DNA of 37,263 nt from assembly GCA_018058245.1 (NCBI GenBank), contig JAGPCC010000008.1, positions 1-37,263 on the forward strand, given 5' to 3'. This DNA is from Verrucomicrobiales bacterium (GTDB taxonomy: Bacteria > Verrucomicrobiota > Verrucomicrobiia > Verrucomicrobiales > DEV007). Each line of letters starts with the position of its first letter. Positions within the stretch are counted from its first letter, which is position 1. The notes under the pieces were generated by a model that saw only the letters and a program-made list of their open reading frames with translations, was not told the DNA's origin and ran no database searches. The translations under genes were made by a program, and so were the position numbers. Of this stretch, positions 5,628 to 14,153 are shown one piece after another.

Positions 5628-5876
5628 GTGAATGAGGAAGAAGCCGAAGGTCTTGTCAGCAGGGTCGTAGCCGCTCTTGAAGAGGAGCGGAAGTTGAGAG
5701 GACTCTCACAGCGGGCGCTTGCCCAAAAGGCGCATTTGGATCCCAAGACGGTGAACTTGATCGCTCGGGGAGCAAGAAACCCAACGCTTTACACAATAGC
5801 GCTAATTGCCAGCGCGATGGAGTTGCCGTTAGGGGCAATCATCAAGCATGCGGAATTAGGAAAACCCAATCTATGA
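5628..5876 (+). CDS. Xre-family controller (C) protein of the R-M system
   Basis: An 82-residue DNA-binding protein, the usual size of restriction-modification controllers. The helix-turn-helix covers about residues 20-55 (GLSQRALAQKAHLDPKTVNL, then ARGARNPTLYTIALIASAMEL). It would bind the palindromes in the 5537-5627 intergenic region to delay endonuclease expression until methylation is established. The start is GTG at 5628; no good Shine-Dalgarno is present. It overlaps the endonuclease start by four bases (ATGA at 5873-5876), so both are probably translated from one message. Confidence 0.85.
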   Translation: MNEEEAEGLVSRVVAALEEERKLRGLSQRALAQKAHLDPKTVNLIARGARNPTLYTIALIASAMELPLGAIIKHAELGKPNL

Positions 5877-6751
5877 GAGCCGAATACGAAAGGCTTAAAA
5901 AAATTGTGAATCGTGACGGTTTCGGCAGAGACTGCCATTTTGCGTTCGAAGAAATGCTGGTCGCGGCGATCACCACTCTTGAATTCTGTGAAAAGATTCC
6001 GCTAAATACGACGATTACCGGCAAGAGGTATTACGCTTTCAAGGGTAAAAGCGAAATTCTCTCAAGACCAGTGAACGAAGCTTTGATTTGTAATTCACTT
6101 GAAGATTCGAAGGGGATTTTCATGGCGATTCTGGACGGAAGACGGCATGACTACAGTTCTACCGCAATCACCCAAGCGGTTTATGGAATGGCGATTTCGT
6201 GTTGTGCCGCTGTTGACGTTACCTCAAGGGGAGACCGTAAGACGCAAGGAACAGTTTTTGAGTGGCTTTGCGCAGCTCTAATACAGTCAACGCTGCAAGT
6301 GTCTCCGTGCCGCTCGCTAGAAATTCTGAATCTCGATCTTCGGGGAAAGTTGCCAACCGATTTTGTTTTCGATATGGGAACCGAAAAGCCAAAATTTCAT
6401 CTCCCCGTTAAAACTTCTACGCGAGAAAGGATTATTCAAGTTTGGGCTCATCAGCGCATGCTCGATGGTGTGTATGGTTCAGGGCGTTTTTTGGCTATGC
6501 CCATCGTCTTGACCGAAACAAAACTTGATGCCAAAACCCGTAAAGTTATTGAAATTTGCCTGCCTTGGCAGTGGCGTCTTTACCAAATGCACATCGCAAA
6601 TTTGTGGAACGTCTGCTATCTGGATTTGCCTGATACTTACGCCAAGTTGAATAATGTGTTTCCTCCAGTGAACGTGATAACCGTTGGTGATTTGTTGGAA
6701 AAAGGTGGCAGGATCGACAAAATTATCGAAGCGCACGGATTGTGTAGTTGA
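5873..6751 (+). CDS. type II restriction endonuclease (PD-(D/E)XK-like)
   Basis: A 292-residue protein encoded directly behind the controller. The core GKLPTDFVF (D163) followed by HLPVKTSTRER (K180) and WAHQRML is the arrangement seen in a family of type II endonucleases; the acidic residue normally two before the lysine is replaced (P-V-K), so E130 in GTVFEWL may supply it. This assignment rests on context as much as on motif. An AGGA about 11 bases upstream and the ATGA overlap with the controller support the start. With the divergent cytosine methyltransferase it forms a complete M-C-R set. Codon use is AT-richer than in the flanking chromosome, suggesting acquisition. Confidence 0.82.
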   Translation: MRAEYERLKKIVNRDGFGRDCHFAFEEMLVAAITTLEFCEKIPLNTTITGKRYYAFKGKSEILSRPVNEALICNSLEDSKGIFMAILDGRRHDYSSTAITQAVYGMAISCCAAVDVTSRGDRKTQGTVFEWLCAALIQSTLQVSPCRSLEILNLDLRGKLPTDFVFDMGTEKPKFHLPVKTSTRERIIQVWAHQRMLDGVYGSGRFLAMPIVLTETKLDAKTRKVIEICLPWQWRLYQMHIANLWNVCYLDLPDTYAKLNNVFPPVNVITVGDLLEKGGRIDKIIEAHGLCS

Positions 6752-6995
6752 TAGTCGAATTGAGAGGAATTTGACTTTTAATCAATTGAATTCCTGATGA
6801 CAGGTAATCTGCCAGTTACTGGATTGTCACCCAATCTCCCGTCGCCGCCGCACTACCATTGCCTCCGATCCAACAGGGTAAGATCGGGAACCCAACCCTG
6901 TCTTGCCGAGTGCATTCCGGAACACTGCCCTGATTCACAGTAAGCGTCCGACCTGGACCATCTACCGAAGTCCGTGATTCGGGCGAAGGTTCCAG

Positions 6996-7298
6996 ATGCC
7001 CCGCAACCGCACTCCCCGACAGTGGCGCGAGATCCTCGACGCCTTCGACCGTAGTGACCTCAGCCAGGCCGAGTTCTGCCGCCGCCGAAGCGTCGCTCTG
7101 GCTACTTTCCGCTATCACCGTGCCCGCACACGCGCCGCAGCCATTCCTGTCTCACCGGAGTCTCGTAAGCGTTTACGTTCAAGAATCGTAATAATACCGT
7201 CGATCAAAGAAAGCCGAAAATCTGAAAGACCCGGAATCGCTTCTAGGATATGTTGTAGGCGATCTTTTCGATTCATGCTGAAATTATGGTGGCTTTAG
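6996..7298 (+). pseudogene. IS66-type accessory (TnpA-like) protein remnant
   Basis: Residues 4-46 (TPRQWREILDAFDRSDLSQA, then EFCRRRSVALATFRYHRAR) match the N-terminal helix-turn-helix of the small IS66-family OrfA/TnpA protein (usual ending SQAEFCRRHGLSYATFYRWR). After about 7135 the similarity is lost. No orfB or large transposase follows, so this is a relic of an insertion. The 244 bases before it (6752-6995) hold no recognised gene. Confidence 0.6.
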
Positions 7299-7798
7299 TG
7301 AAAGTCGCGATCATTTATTTGGACTCACCGCATTTACTGCTTTGGTCTCAAGAGATGTCATCACGATCTCAGCCGGCTCGGAGAACGTTGGGGAACTCTC
7401 TCCCTGACACAGGATTTTCGGAAAGATGTAAGTTTCTCGTTGTGTTGGGGATAAGCGATTTGCTTGCAAGCTTGAAGTTGGGCAAGCGTTAGCCTTTCCC
7501 GCAAAGGATCGGGGAATATCTTTTTTTGCGTGACCAAGGCAGGGCATTCTCTATCATCCGAAAGAAATCCTCAATGACTCCTCTTCACCTGCTCGTCACG
7601 GCTCTCGTTCGATTACTGGGTCTTCCTCTTTTTGTGAGGGGCCTCGAAAGCGAAGCGACGGGCAAACCGCGAGTAGACGAGGGTGCTCGGAGTGGCTGGT
7701 GGGCGGGGAACTTTTTGCGAGAAGGATTTGAGGAATGCATTTGTCTCGTCAATCCTTGGGTTCGATTCTCATTAGATCCTTTTCTACCCCCTCTCGCC
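7299..7798. other. no recognisable gene
   Basis: About 500 bases between the IS66-type remnant and the esterase start. The frame of the esterase is open upstream to 7526 and contains an ATG at 7574, but the encoded stretch does not read as protein and would place a second signal-like segment in front of the real one. I see no promoter, RNA or repeat that I can support here. Confidence 0.5.
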
Positions 7799-8641
7799 GT
7801 GAAATCTTTTTTGCTCTTTCTCGTCTTCCCCTGTCTGAGTCTGCTCGCGACGGCAGCGGATCCTCTCGTGCTGTGGCCGACAGGCGCACCGGGGGCGCTC
7901 GGCACGGCGGCGAAGGACGTTCCCACGCTCACTCCCTATTTCCCGGAAAAGGCGAACGGCGCGGCGATGCTGCTCATCCCCGGCGGCAGCTACAGCGGCA
8001 TCTATGAGGGACAGGCGGAACCGTTTGCCCTCTGGCTGAATGAGCAGGGTATCACGGTCTATGTGCTGCGCTACCGTCTTGGAAGCGCGGGGTATCGCTA
8101 TCCCGCGCAACTTCAGGATGCGGTGGAGGCGATGCGACAAATACGCGGTGCGGCAGGGGAGCGGAAGATCGACGCGAACCGCATCGGGGCGATGGGCTTC
8201 TCGGCGGGCGGGCATCTGGTCTCTACTCTGATCAATCGCCCGGAGGATGGGGAGATCGCCGGTCGCCCTTCCCCGATCAGTCCGCGTCCGGACCTGGCGA
8301 TCCTTTGTTATCCCGTCATCAGTATGCTCACTCAACCCCATGTCACGTCGCGGGACAGGCTCCTCGGGGAAAATCCGGGCGAGGAACTCCTCCGGCGGAC
8401 CTCAAGTGAACTCCAGGTCCACCCGGGCTTGCCGCCCTGTTTTCTCTGGCACACGCAGGAGGACAAGTTGGTCCCGGTGGGACACGCCGAACTCTATGCG
8501 GCTGCTTTGCGGCAAAATGGGATCCCGCACGAGTTTCATCTCTACGAGGACGGCGACCACGGCACTGGTCTCATCGGGACCGAACATCCCTGGCTTGCGG
8601 ATCTGCTCTTCTGGCTGAAGGGCCGGAAGTTTCTCCCGTAG
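7799..8641 (+). CDS. secreted alpha/beta hydrolase (esterase, BD-FAE/xylan-esterase-like)
   Basis: A 280-residue exported hydrolase. The GTG at 7799 is chosen because it begins a signal peptide (KSFLLFLVFPCLSLLATA). Catalytic features: oxyanion region PGGSYSG, nucleophile in GFSAGGH, acid in TQEDKLVP, and histidine in DGDHGTGL. This layout is that of the carbohydrate-esterase-like family acting on acetylated or other esterified polysaccharides; the substrate is not determined. No Shine-Dalgarno is visible before the GTG. Confidence 0.82.
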   Translation: MKSFLLFLVFPCLSLLATAADPLVLWPTGAPGALGTAAKDVPTLTPYFPEKANGAAMLLIPGGSYSGIYEGQAEPFALWLNEQGITVYVLRYRLGSAGYRYPAQLQDAVEAMRQIRGAAGERKIDANRIGAMGFSAGGHLVSTLINRPEDGEIAGRPSPISPRPDLAILCYPVISMLTQPHVTSRDRLLGENPGEELLRRTSSELQVHPGLPPCFLWHTQEDKLVPVGHAELYAAALRQNGIPHEFHLYEDGDHGTGLIGTEHPWLADLLFWLKGRKFLP

Positions 8642-8676
8642 GAGTCTGTCGGGGGGGCGATTTTTGCCTGATTGGC

Positions 8677-9525
8677 CTATGCGCGATTCCTCCGGAAGAC
8701 AAAGGAGAGGATGTAGAAGACCACGGCAAGCATCACGATGAAGGGGCCTGTCGGGATGTCGTACTGGTAGCTGATCACAAAACCGGCGGTATTGCAGAAC
8801 ATGGTCAGAAGGACGGCGAGGATCATGATGAACCAGAGCTTCCGGGAAAAGCGCGAGGCGGTCGCGGCGGGAAGGATGATGAGCGCCTGGGCGAGGATGA
8901 TGCCGGCGAGGCGGACCATGAGGACGACGCACATCGCGGTGAGGGCGAGGAGGAGAAAGTAGTAGGCTCTCGAGGAGATGCCACGCAGCTGGGCGAACTC
9001 TTCGTCAAAGGAGACGGCGACGAGTTTGTGGTAAAAGAGCATGACGAGGACGAGCACGATCACGCCGAGGGTAAGCGTCGCAACGACATCGCTCTTGGAG
9101 GTCAAGAGGATGTTCCCGAAGATGAAGCTCTCGAGGTTGACCGCTTTACCGGGGGAGTAGTGAAGAAAGAGTAGGCCGGCCGCCATGCCAAAGGCCCAGA
9201 TCGCGCCGATGATGGTGTCTTCGCGCTCGCCAAAGCGGAGACTGACCCACCCGATTACGGCGACGGAGAGGAAACCGGCTGCGATCGCCCCGACCATGGG
9301 GGTGAGCCAGGGCAGATCGTAGACGCGACTGTAGTAGACCGAGGCACCGATGCCGCCGAGGATGCTGTGGGCGATCGCGGCGGCGACGTAGGCGATCTGG
9401 CGGGTCACGACGAGGGAGCCAACCATGCCGAAGGTGAGGCTGGAAACGATCCCGGCGAAGAGCGCGTAGCGAATCAGAGGAACCGTTTTTACGGCGTCGA
9501 GGAAGTCGGCGAAGAAATCAGTCAT
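8677..9525 (-). CDS. znuB: zinc ABC transporter permease
   Basis: A 282-residue integral membrane protein of the ZnuB/MntB permease family with about eight or nine hydrophobic helices. Family signatures include IAYVAAAIAHSILGGIG near the N-terminus and LIILPAATASRFSRKL near the C-terminus. It forms the inner-membrane channel for a metal delivered by ZnuA. The ATG at 9525 is preferred to an upstream in-frame start because ATGACTGA there overlaps the znuC stop by eight bases, giving translational coupling. Manganese or iron cannot be excluded from the permease alone, but the His-rich ZnuA favours zinc. Confidence 0.9.
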   Translation of the reverse strand: MTDFFADFLDAVKTVPLIRYALFAGIVSSLTFGMVGSLVVTRQIAYVAAAIAHSILGGIGASVYYSRVYDLPWLTPMVGAIAAGFLSVAVIGWVSLRFGEREDTIIGAIWAFGMAAGLLFLHYSPGKAVNLESFIFGNILLTSKSDVVATLTLGVIVLVLVMLFYHKLVAVSFDEEFAQLRGISSRAYYFLLLALTAMCVVLMVRLAGIILAQALIILPAATASRFSRKLWFIMILAVLLTMFCNTAGFVISYQYDIPTGPFIVMLAVVFYILSFVFRRNRA

Positions 9526-10375
9526 GCTGGCAGGCGGAGTGATCCCCCTCAAGGTGGCGGCTGCGCCGGTCGTGCTCGAGGCGGCGACGGCTGCTGTAGA
9601 TTTCCTTGATCGTATCGCCCGAGAGCGGCAGGGAGTGGCGGTGGACCCGATTGTTGACGCAGAGTACGGAGCTACCGATCGAGGCTACGAGATCGAGATC
9701 GTGTGTGACCATGAGGATGGTCATCTTTTGTCGCAGTTTCACGAGAGTTTCGATCAACTGGGCTTCGACGGTAAGGTCGATGTTCGCAGTCGGTTCGTCG
9801 AGAATAAGCAACTCGGGGTCGCAGGCCAGTGCGCGGGCGACGAGGACTCGCTGCCTTTCTCCGCCGGAAAGGTCGGAGAAGGGGCGATGGGCAAAGTCGG
9901 CCATCTTGACTTCGTCGAGTGCGGCCATGGCCCGCTCGCGGCATTTTCTGGAAAAGCGCCCGAAGCGCAGCCGATCGAGGCGGGCCATGAGGACGATGTC
10001 GAGGGCAGCAATGGGAAACTGGGGGTCAAAGTGCATCGCCTGGGGCACGTATCCCAACGATTGCTGGGCGCGGCGGGGGCGTTTCCCGAGGATCTCGAGA
10101 CTGCCTCGACTCGGCTCGAGGAGCCCGAGGATGAGTTTTACGAGGGTAGACTTCCCCCCGCCGTTGGGTCCGATCACGCAGAGGGATTCCCCCCGGCAAA
10201 TCGTGAAGGAAACGTCCTCCAGAACGAGAGTTCGGTCGTACCCAAACGAAAGATGCCGACAATCGACGATGACCTCTGCCTCGTCCCCGCCTCGTTCGGA
10301 GGGGGAAGAGGCGGACTCAACAGGATGCAGCGGCGCAGTCAACAGGGTCGAGTCGGGGTGAAGGTCGAAAGACAA
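9518..10375 (-). CDS. znuC: zinc ABC transporter ATP-binding protein
   Basis: A 285-residue ABC ATPase that powers the importer. Walker A GPNGGGKST (69-77), signature LSGGERQRVL, Walker B LLILDEPT and switch MVTHD are all intact. A long N-terminal extension of about 34 residues precedes the ATPase fold; an internal start is possible but no better ATG is seen. It lies 15 bases after znuA and overlaps znuB. The long plus-strand frame over this region is an artefact of its codon use. Confidence 0.92.
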   Translation of the reverse strand: MSFDLHPDSTLLTAPLHPVESASSPSERGGDEAEVIVDCRHLSFGYDRTLVLEDVSFTICRGESLCVIGPNGGGKSTLVKLILGLLEPSRGSLEILGKRPRRAQQSLGYVPQAMHFDPQFPIAALDIVLMARLDRLRFGRFSRKCRERAMAALDEVKMADFAHRPFSDLSGGERQRVLVARALACDPELLILDEPTANIDLTVEAQLIETLVKLRQKMTILMVTHDLDLVASIGSSVLCVNNRVHRHSLPLSGDTIKEIYSSRRRLEHDRRSRHLEGDHSACQHD

Positions 10376-10390
10376 GCGGGGAACCCGCGA

Positions 10391-11374
10391 TCAGCGTTTT
10401 GCGACAAGGGTGCGGGCGATCAGGCGGAGGTTCGCGAGGACATCCTTTTCGAGCGGATCGAGGGTCTGCACGGTGCCACCGATAGTTTCGGCCAGCGACA
10501 GGGCGCTAGTCTCATCGAACTGAGGCTGAACAAAAATGGTGGTGACGCCTTCGGTTTTGGCCTGTTTAGCGATGGCGGCGACTTGCCGGGGGGTGGGATT
10601 GCGTCCCGCGATCTCGATGACTTTCTGTTCGAGTCCGAATTCACGGGCGAAGTAAGCGAAGGCCCCGTGGTAAACGTAAAAGGATCGACCTTTGATCGGG
10701 GCGAGCTGTGTTTTCAGCTCCTGATCGATGGTCTCGAGATCGGCTTTGAAGGCAGCAAGGTTCTCGTCAATCTTCGCATGGGCGGCAGCAGGAGTATGTT
10801 CTTTCAAAATCGAAGCGATGCGGTCGCTTTGCTGTAACAAAACTGCCGGGGAGAGCCAGACGTGAGAGTCGGTTCCCTCGGCGTGGTCATGACCGGCATG
10901 ATCATGGTCGTGATCATGATCGTGATCGTGATCGTCTTCGGCATGATCAGGATCTTTTTTGTTCGTCTCGGGTTTTTCTTTTTTTCCTTTGTCTTCGTGA
11001 TGTTCTTCTTCACAGGCTTCGCAGCTCCCCGCAAGGAGGTCGAGCCCCTCGAGCAGGTCGATGGTTTTGGGGCTGTTCACCCCATCGCCCATCGCAAGAA
11101 AGAAATTCCCTTCAAAGGGCAGCCCGCCTGAGAAGATCAAATTGGCCTTGGAAAGCTCGGTGACTTGCCGTGGACTGGGGCTGTATCCGTGCGGATCGCC
11201 ACCGGAGGGAACGATGCTGTGGACTTCGATCTGGTCTCCGCCGATGCGCTCAAAGACATATTGGTACGGCAGCACGGGAACAAACACGACCGGCTTTTTC
11301 CCGGCCGGTTCCGCCTGCACATAGGTAAGGAGGAGAATGGGGAGCGTGAGAAGGAGGGCGAGATACGATTTCAT
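10391..11374 (-). CDS. znuA: zinc-binding periplasmic protein of the ABC importer
   Basis: A 327-residue cluster A-I metal-binding protein. The ATG at 11374 starts a signal peptide (MKSYLALLLTLPILLLTYVQA). Likely metal ligands include the histidine in SGGDPHGY and those in DSHVWLSP and VYHGAFAYF. Between them lies a loop rich in Asp-His pairs (about ten histidines, preceded by CEACEEEHH), the hallmark of zinc-specific ZnuA proteins, which captures Zn(II). It is first in the znuA-znuC-znuB operon and has a putative Zur-type operator 48 bases upstream of its start. Confidence 0.93.
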   Translation of the reverse strand: MKSYLALLLTLPILLLTYVQAEPAGKKPVVFVPVLPYQYVFERIGGDQIEVHSIVPSGGDPHGYSPSPRQVTELSKANLIFSGGLPFEGNFFLAMGDGVNSPKTIDLLEGLDLLAGSCEACEEEHHEDKGKKEKPETNKKDPDHAEDDHDHDHDHDHDHAGHDHAEGTDSHVWLSPAVLLQQSDRIASILKEHTPAAAHAKIDENLAAFKADLETIDQELKTQLAPIKGRSFYVYHGAFAYFAREFGLEQKVIEIAGRNPTPRQVAAIAKQAKTEGVTTIFVQPQFDETSALSLAETIGGTVQTLDPLEKDVLANLRLIARTLVAKR

Positions 11375-11421
11375 GGTGGGTCTTGGAGGCAAGGATAACG
11401 CGAAGGAATCCCGATTACTCT

Positions 11422-11441
11422 TGCAAGCATCTTGCATTATC
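11422..11441 (-). promoter_or_regulatory. znuA promoter with Zur-type inverted repeat
   Basis: On the minus strand GATAAT (11441-11436, a good -10) runs straight into TGCAA-gatgc-TTGCA (11436-11422), a perfect 5-base inverted repeat with a 5-base spacer covering the expected transcription start. A weak -35 (TTGCTT) lies 16 bases upstream. The same block with the same geometry is found at 29957-29976. Binding by a Zur-type repressor is inferred from the zinc-transport context. Confidence 0.65.
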
Positions 11442-11625
11442 AGGGAAAGAAGCGAAAAAGCAAGAAAAAGGGGATGCCGGAAAACGTCGGGACGGTACTA
11501 ATCGCATTTTCGTGATCGTTCAGGTTTCCTCTCGTCCGACTTCTCACACGGTGAAAACGGATCCGACGCGACTGCAAATTGACTTTCCGCTCCCGCTTCC
11601 TTACTCTGGCCATTTCCCACCCCCC

Positions 11626-12687
11626 ATGGCACTCGTCCTTAATTTCCGAAACGCAAAGCTCTCTGCCATGTCCCTCGCAAAAGTGGGGAACCCGATGCGG
11701 AACGAACCTCTCCAGACGTCTCAGACCCTGTGTCGTTTCAAAGATGAGGAGGCCGACTTGCTCACGCACTGTTTCCTGAAGTCCTTTCGATCGCTGGAGC
11801 TCCATCAGTTGTTTCATCACAACACGGTGGAGAGCAACGAGCTTTTTCAATATGCTGCGACGATATTTGCGGACAATACGACGCTACTGGAGCAGGGGGC
11901 GATGATCGCCCGTCATCTCCACGCGAAATCGAACCATCCGAACATCAAGTCCGGGGATCTCTGTGTGGCTCTGATCGATCATGTGGGGGTGTCGGGAGAG
12001 CCGACCCAGGCGATCAGTATCGTGAAGTCAGAGAGCAAGGTACCCTTTCTCCAAATCTCGGAGCGGGATGGCGATCTCGTGCTCACGACGGAGCAGGGAA
12101 TCTATCCGGACAAGATCGATAAGGGCTGCCTCATCATCGATCATGGTCGGGCGGACGGTTTTTCGGTCTATCTTTTCGACAAAAGCGGTGGAAATACCCA
12201 GTTCTGGGTTCGTGATTTTATCGGGGCGAAACCCGTGACAAACGATGATTTCCTGACTCGACGGTATTCCGAACTCTGTGTCGCTTTTGCAGAACGCGGT
12301 TTACCGGAGGAGACTCGCCAGGAGGAGCGCATGGAAGTGGCGAGCCGGGCGATGCATTACATCCAGGAAAATGAGGAGTTTGATCTCGCCGATTTTCAAG
12401 AGAAAGCCCTCGAAAAACCCGAGAGGATCGCCCAGTTCGAAGCGTTCAAAGTCGATTACGAAGAGGAAAAAGGGCAGGAGCTACAAGAGAAGTTTTCCGT
12501 TTCGAAAAAGGAGGCCGAGAAGGCTGGGAATCGCCTCAAAAGCCGTATGAAACTCGATGTCGGCGTGGAACTGAAGTTTTCCTCGGGTTTCATACATCAG
12601 GCGGCAAACTTCCTCGAGCGCGGAACGGACGAGGAGCGCAACATGGAGTACGTGAAGATTTACTTTTACAAGGAAGAAGCAAACTAA
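11626..12687 (+). CDS. nucleoid-associated protein, NdpA/YejK family (37-kDa)
   Basis: A 353-residue cytoplasmic protein of the nucleoid-associated NA37 family (PF04245). The start MALVLNFRNAKLSAMSLAKVGN fits the family N-terminus, and the middle region contains CVALIDHVGV, FLQISERDGDLVLT and the helical EEFDLADFQEKALEKP, all typical. Such proteins bind double-stranded DNA and colocalise with the nucleoid. The start at 11626 is chosen by family alignment; the frame is open further upstream but that part overlaps the znuA promoter. It stands alone, divergent from znuA and convergent with sufD. Confidence 0.82.
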   Translation: MALVLNFRNAKLSAMSLAKVGNPMRNEPLQTSQTLCRFKDEEADLLTHCFLKSFRSLELHQLFHHNTVESNELFQYAATIFADNTTLLEQGAMIARHLHAKSNHPNIKSGDLCVALIDHVGVSGEPTQAISIVKSESKVPFLQISERDGDLVLTTEQGIYPDKIDKGCLIIDHGRADGFSVYLFDKSGGNTQFWVRDFIGAKPVTNDDFLTRRYSELCVAFAERGLPEETRQEERMEVASRAMHYIQENEEFDLADFQEKALEKPERIAQFEAFKVDYEEEKGQELQEKFSVSKKEAEKAGNRLKSRMKLDVGVELKFSSGFIHQAANFLERGTDEERNMEYVKIYFYKEEAN

Positions 12688-12766
12688 GCCGGCTCGCGAC
12701 TCCCTCGCTTGAGAAATCCGCGTCTCCTGCTGCGCAGGTCCCGCGCGGCTTACGAGGACGATCGGC

Positions 12767-14110
12767 TCACTTCAACTGCGCGAATTTCCGCTCGACGCGG
12801 GCGAAGAGCGATTCCTTGAGACTGTCTCCATCGAGCTTGTTGATCGATTCGTTGAGGAAGCCGAGACTGATGATCTTCCGGGCTTCATCGGCGGAGATGC
12901 CGCGAGCCTGAAGGTAGAAGATCTCTTCGTCGCTAATCTGTCCCGAGGTCGATCCGTGGGAACACTTCACCTGATCGGCGTCGATTTCGAGACCGGGCAT
13001 AGAGTTTGCTTCGGCCTCGCTGCTGCCGAGGAGATTCCGACAAGTCTGATAGGAATCTGTGTGATGGGCACCGGGTTTGACGTGGATCATCCCGGAAAAA
13101 ATCGTGCGGGCTTGGTGGTAGAGCGCGTTTTTGAAAAAGAGATCGCTCGTGGTCCATTCGGCCTCATGAGACTGTAGGGTCCGCTGATCGTATTCTTGAA
13201 TCCCGTTGGCGAGGTTCGCGCTAAAAATCTGACAGTCCGCTCCTTTGTCGGTCATGCGATTGAGGGACTCGTTCCGCATCCAGGCGGCTCCCAAATTGAT
13301 AAAACCCACTTTCGCTGCCGCATCGCGACCGACGCGGGTGTTGTTGATCTGCATGTGTTTCGCACCTTGATCGGTAAGATCCTGAAGCGAGACGTACTGG
13401 ATCTTTCCGCCCCGGTCGGCGATGAGATCGACAACTCCCACGGCGAGTGTTTGCTCGGATTCGGAGACTGATTCGAAATAATCGACCACGGAGACCGAGG
13501 CGTTGTCCTCTGCAACGACGAGGAGATGAGGGAAAATCACAATCCCCTCCCCTTCGGCGAAGTGGTGAACGAGGATGGGTTTTTCGCTGACGCATCCTTT
13601 GGGAAAGTACACAAATATCCCGCTGAGGGTCGCAGAGGCGTGCAGTGCGGCGAATTTCTCACCACCGAGAGTCTGTGTTTCCTTCAGGAAATGCTCCCGA
13701 ACGAGGTCGCCGTGCGAGACGAGCGCCTCGGTCATGGGAAGGCAGATGGCACCCGTCGGCAGATCTGGTGTCTCGGAGTGGATGAGCTGGTTGTTCGCAA
13801 AGATGAAATGCGCAGCAAAGGATTCGGGGCGCTCCTCAAGGGCCCGGGCAATGAGTCGATCGGGTTGTCCGCACGGTGTCGCGGGAGTGAGGTCGGCAAA
13901 GCGGATCATCTTCAGGTCGGCGAAACGCCAGTGCTGATTTGTCCGGGTTGGAACAGGCAACTCGTTGAATCGCAGCCATGAAGAAGCCTGTAGATCTCGA
14001 TACCAACTCGGCATCGAGGCATTCGGATCCGAAACCGGAGCGCTGGCGAACCAGGTCTGTTCCGTTTCCACGGTGGTGAGTGCCTCGGAAGGCAAAAGAG
14101 CAGTAGACAT
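12767..14110 (-). CDS. sufD: Fe-S cluster assembly protein SufD
   Basis: A 447-residue SufD. It partners SufB and SufC in the SufBC2D scaffold that builds Fe-S clusters. The beta-helix core with YFPKGCVSEKPILVHHF and the conserved C-terminal region (KPGAHHTDSYQTCRNLL, VKCSHGSTSGQISDEEIFYL) are present. The ATG at 14110 is preferred to an upstream in-frame start that would overlap sufB; the gap from sufB is then 43 bases. It is the last gene of the suf operon. Confidence 0.93.
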   Translation of the reverse strand: MSTALLPSEALTTVETEQTWFASAPVSDPNASMPSWYRDLQASSWLRFNELPVPTRTNQHWRFADLKMIRFADLTPATPCGQPDRLIARALEERPESFAAHFIFANNQLIHSETPDLPTGAICLPMTEALVSHGDLVREHFLKETQTLGGEKFAALHASATLSGIFVYFPKGCVSEKPILVHHFAEGEGIVIFPHLLVVAEDNASVSVVDYFESVSESEQTLAVGVVDLIADRGGKIQYVSLQDLTDQGAKHMQINNTRVGRDAAAKVGFINLGAAWMRNESLNRMTDKGADCQIFSANLANGIQEYDQRTLQSHEAEWTTSDLFFKNALYHQARTIFSGMIHVKPGAHHTDSYQTCRNLLGSSEAEANSMPGLEIDADQVKCSHGSTSGQISDEEIFYLQARGISADEARKIISLGFLNESINKLDGDSLKESLFARVERKFAQLK

Positions 14111-14153
14111 CAGAAAAAAAGAGGTAAAATCCGGTGATTTCCAGGACGGAGGT

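Noticed and set aside
6816..7118. Minus-strand frame ending GGNGSAAATGDWVTIQ
   Set aside because: Its first part is the antisense of the IS66-type remnant and the rest matches nothing I know; there is no start signal or promoter.
7526..7798. N-terminal extension of the esterase from upstream starts
   Set aside because: The extension would put a second hydrophobic segment and low-complexity junk ahead of the proper signal peptide that begins at the GTG at 7799.
9524..10837. 437-codon open frame on the plus strand
   Set aside because: It is antisense to znuC and znuA, which have complete family motifs; the long frame results from their codon use.
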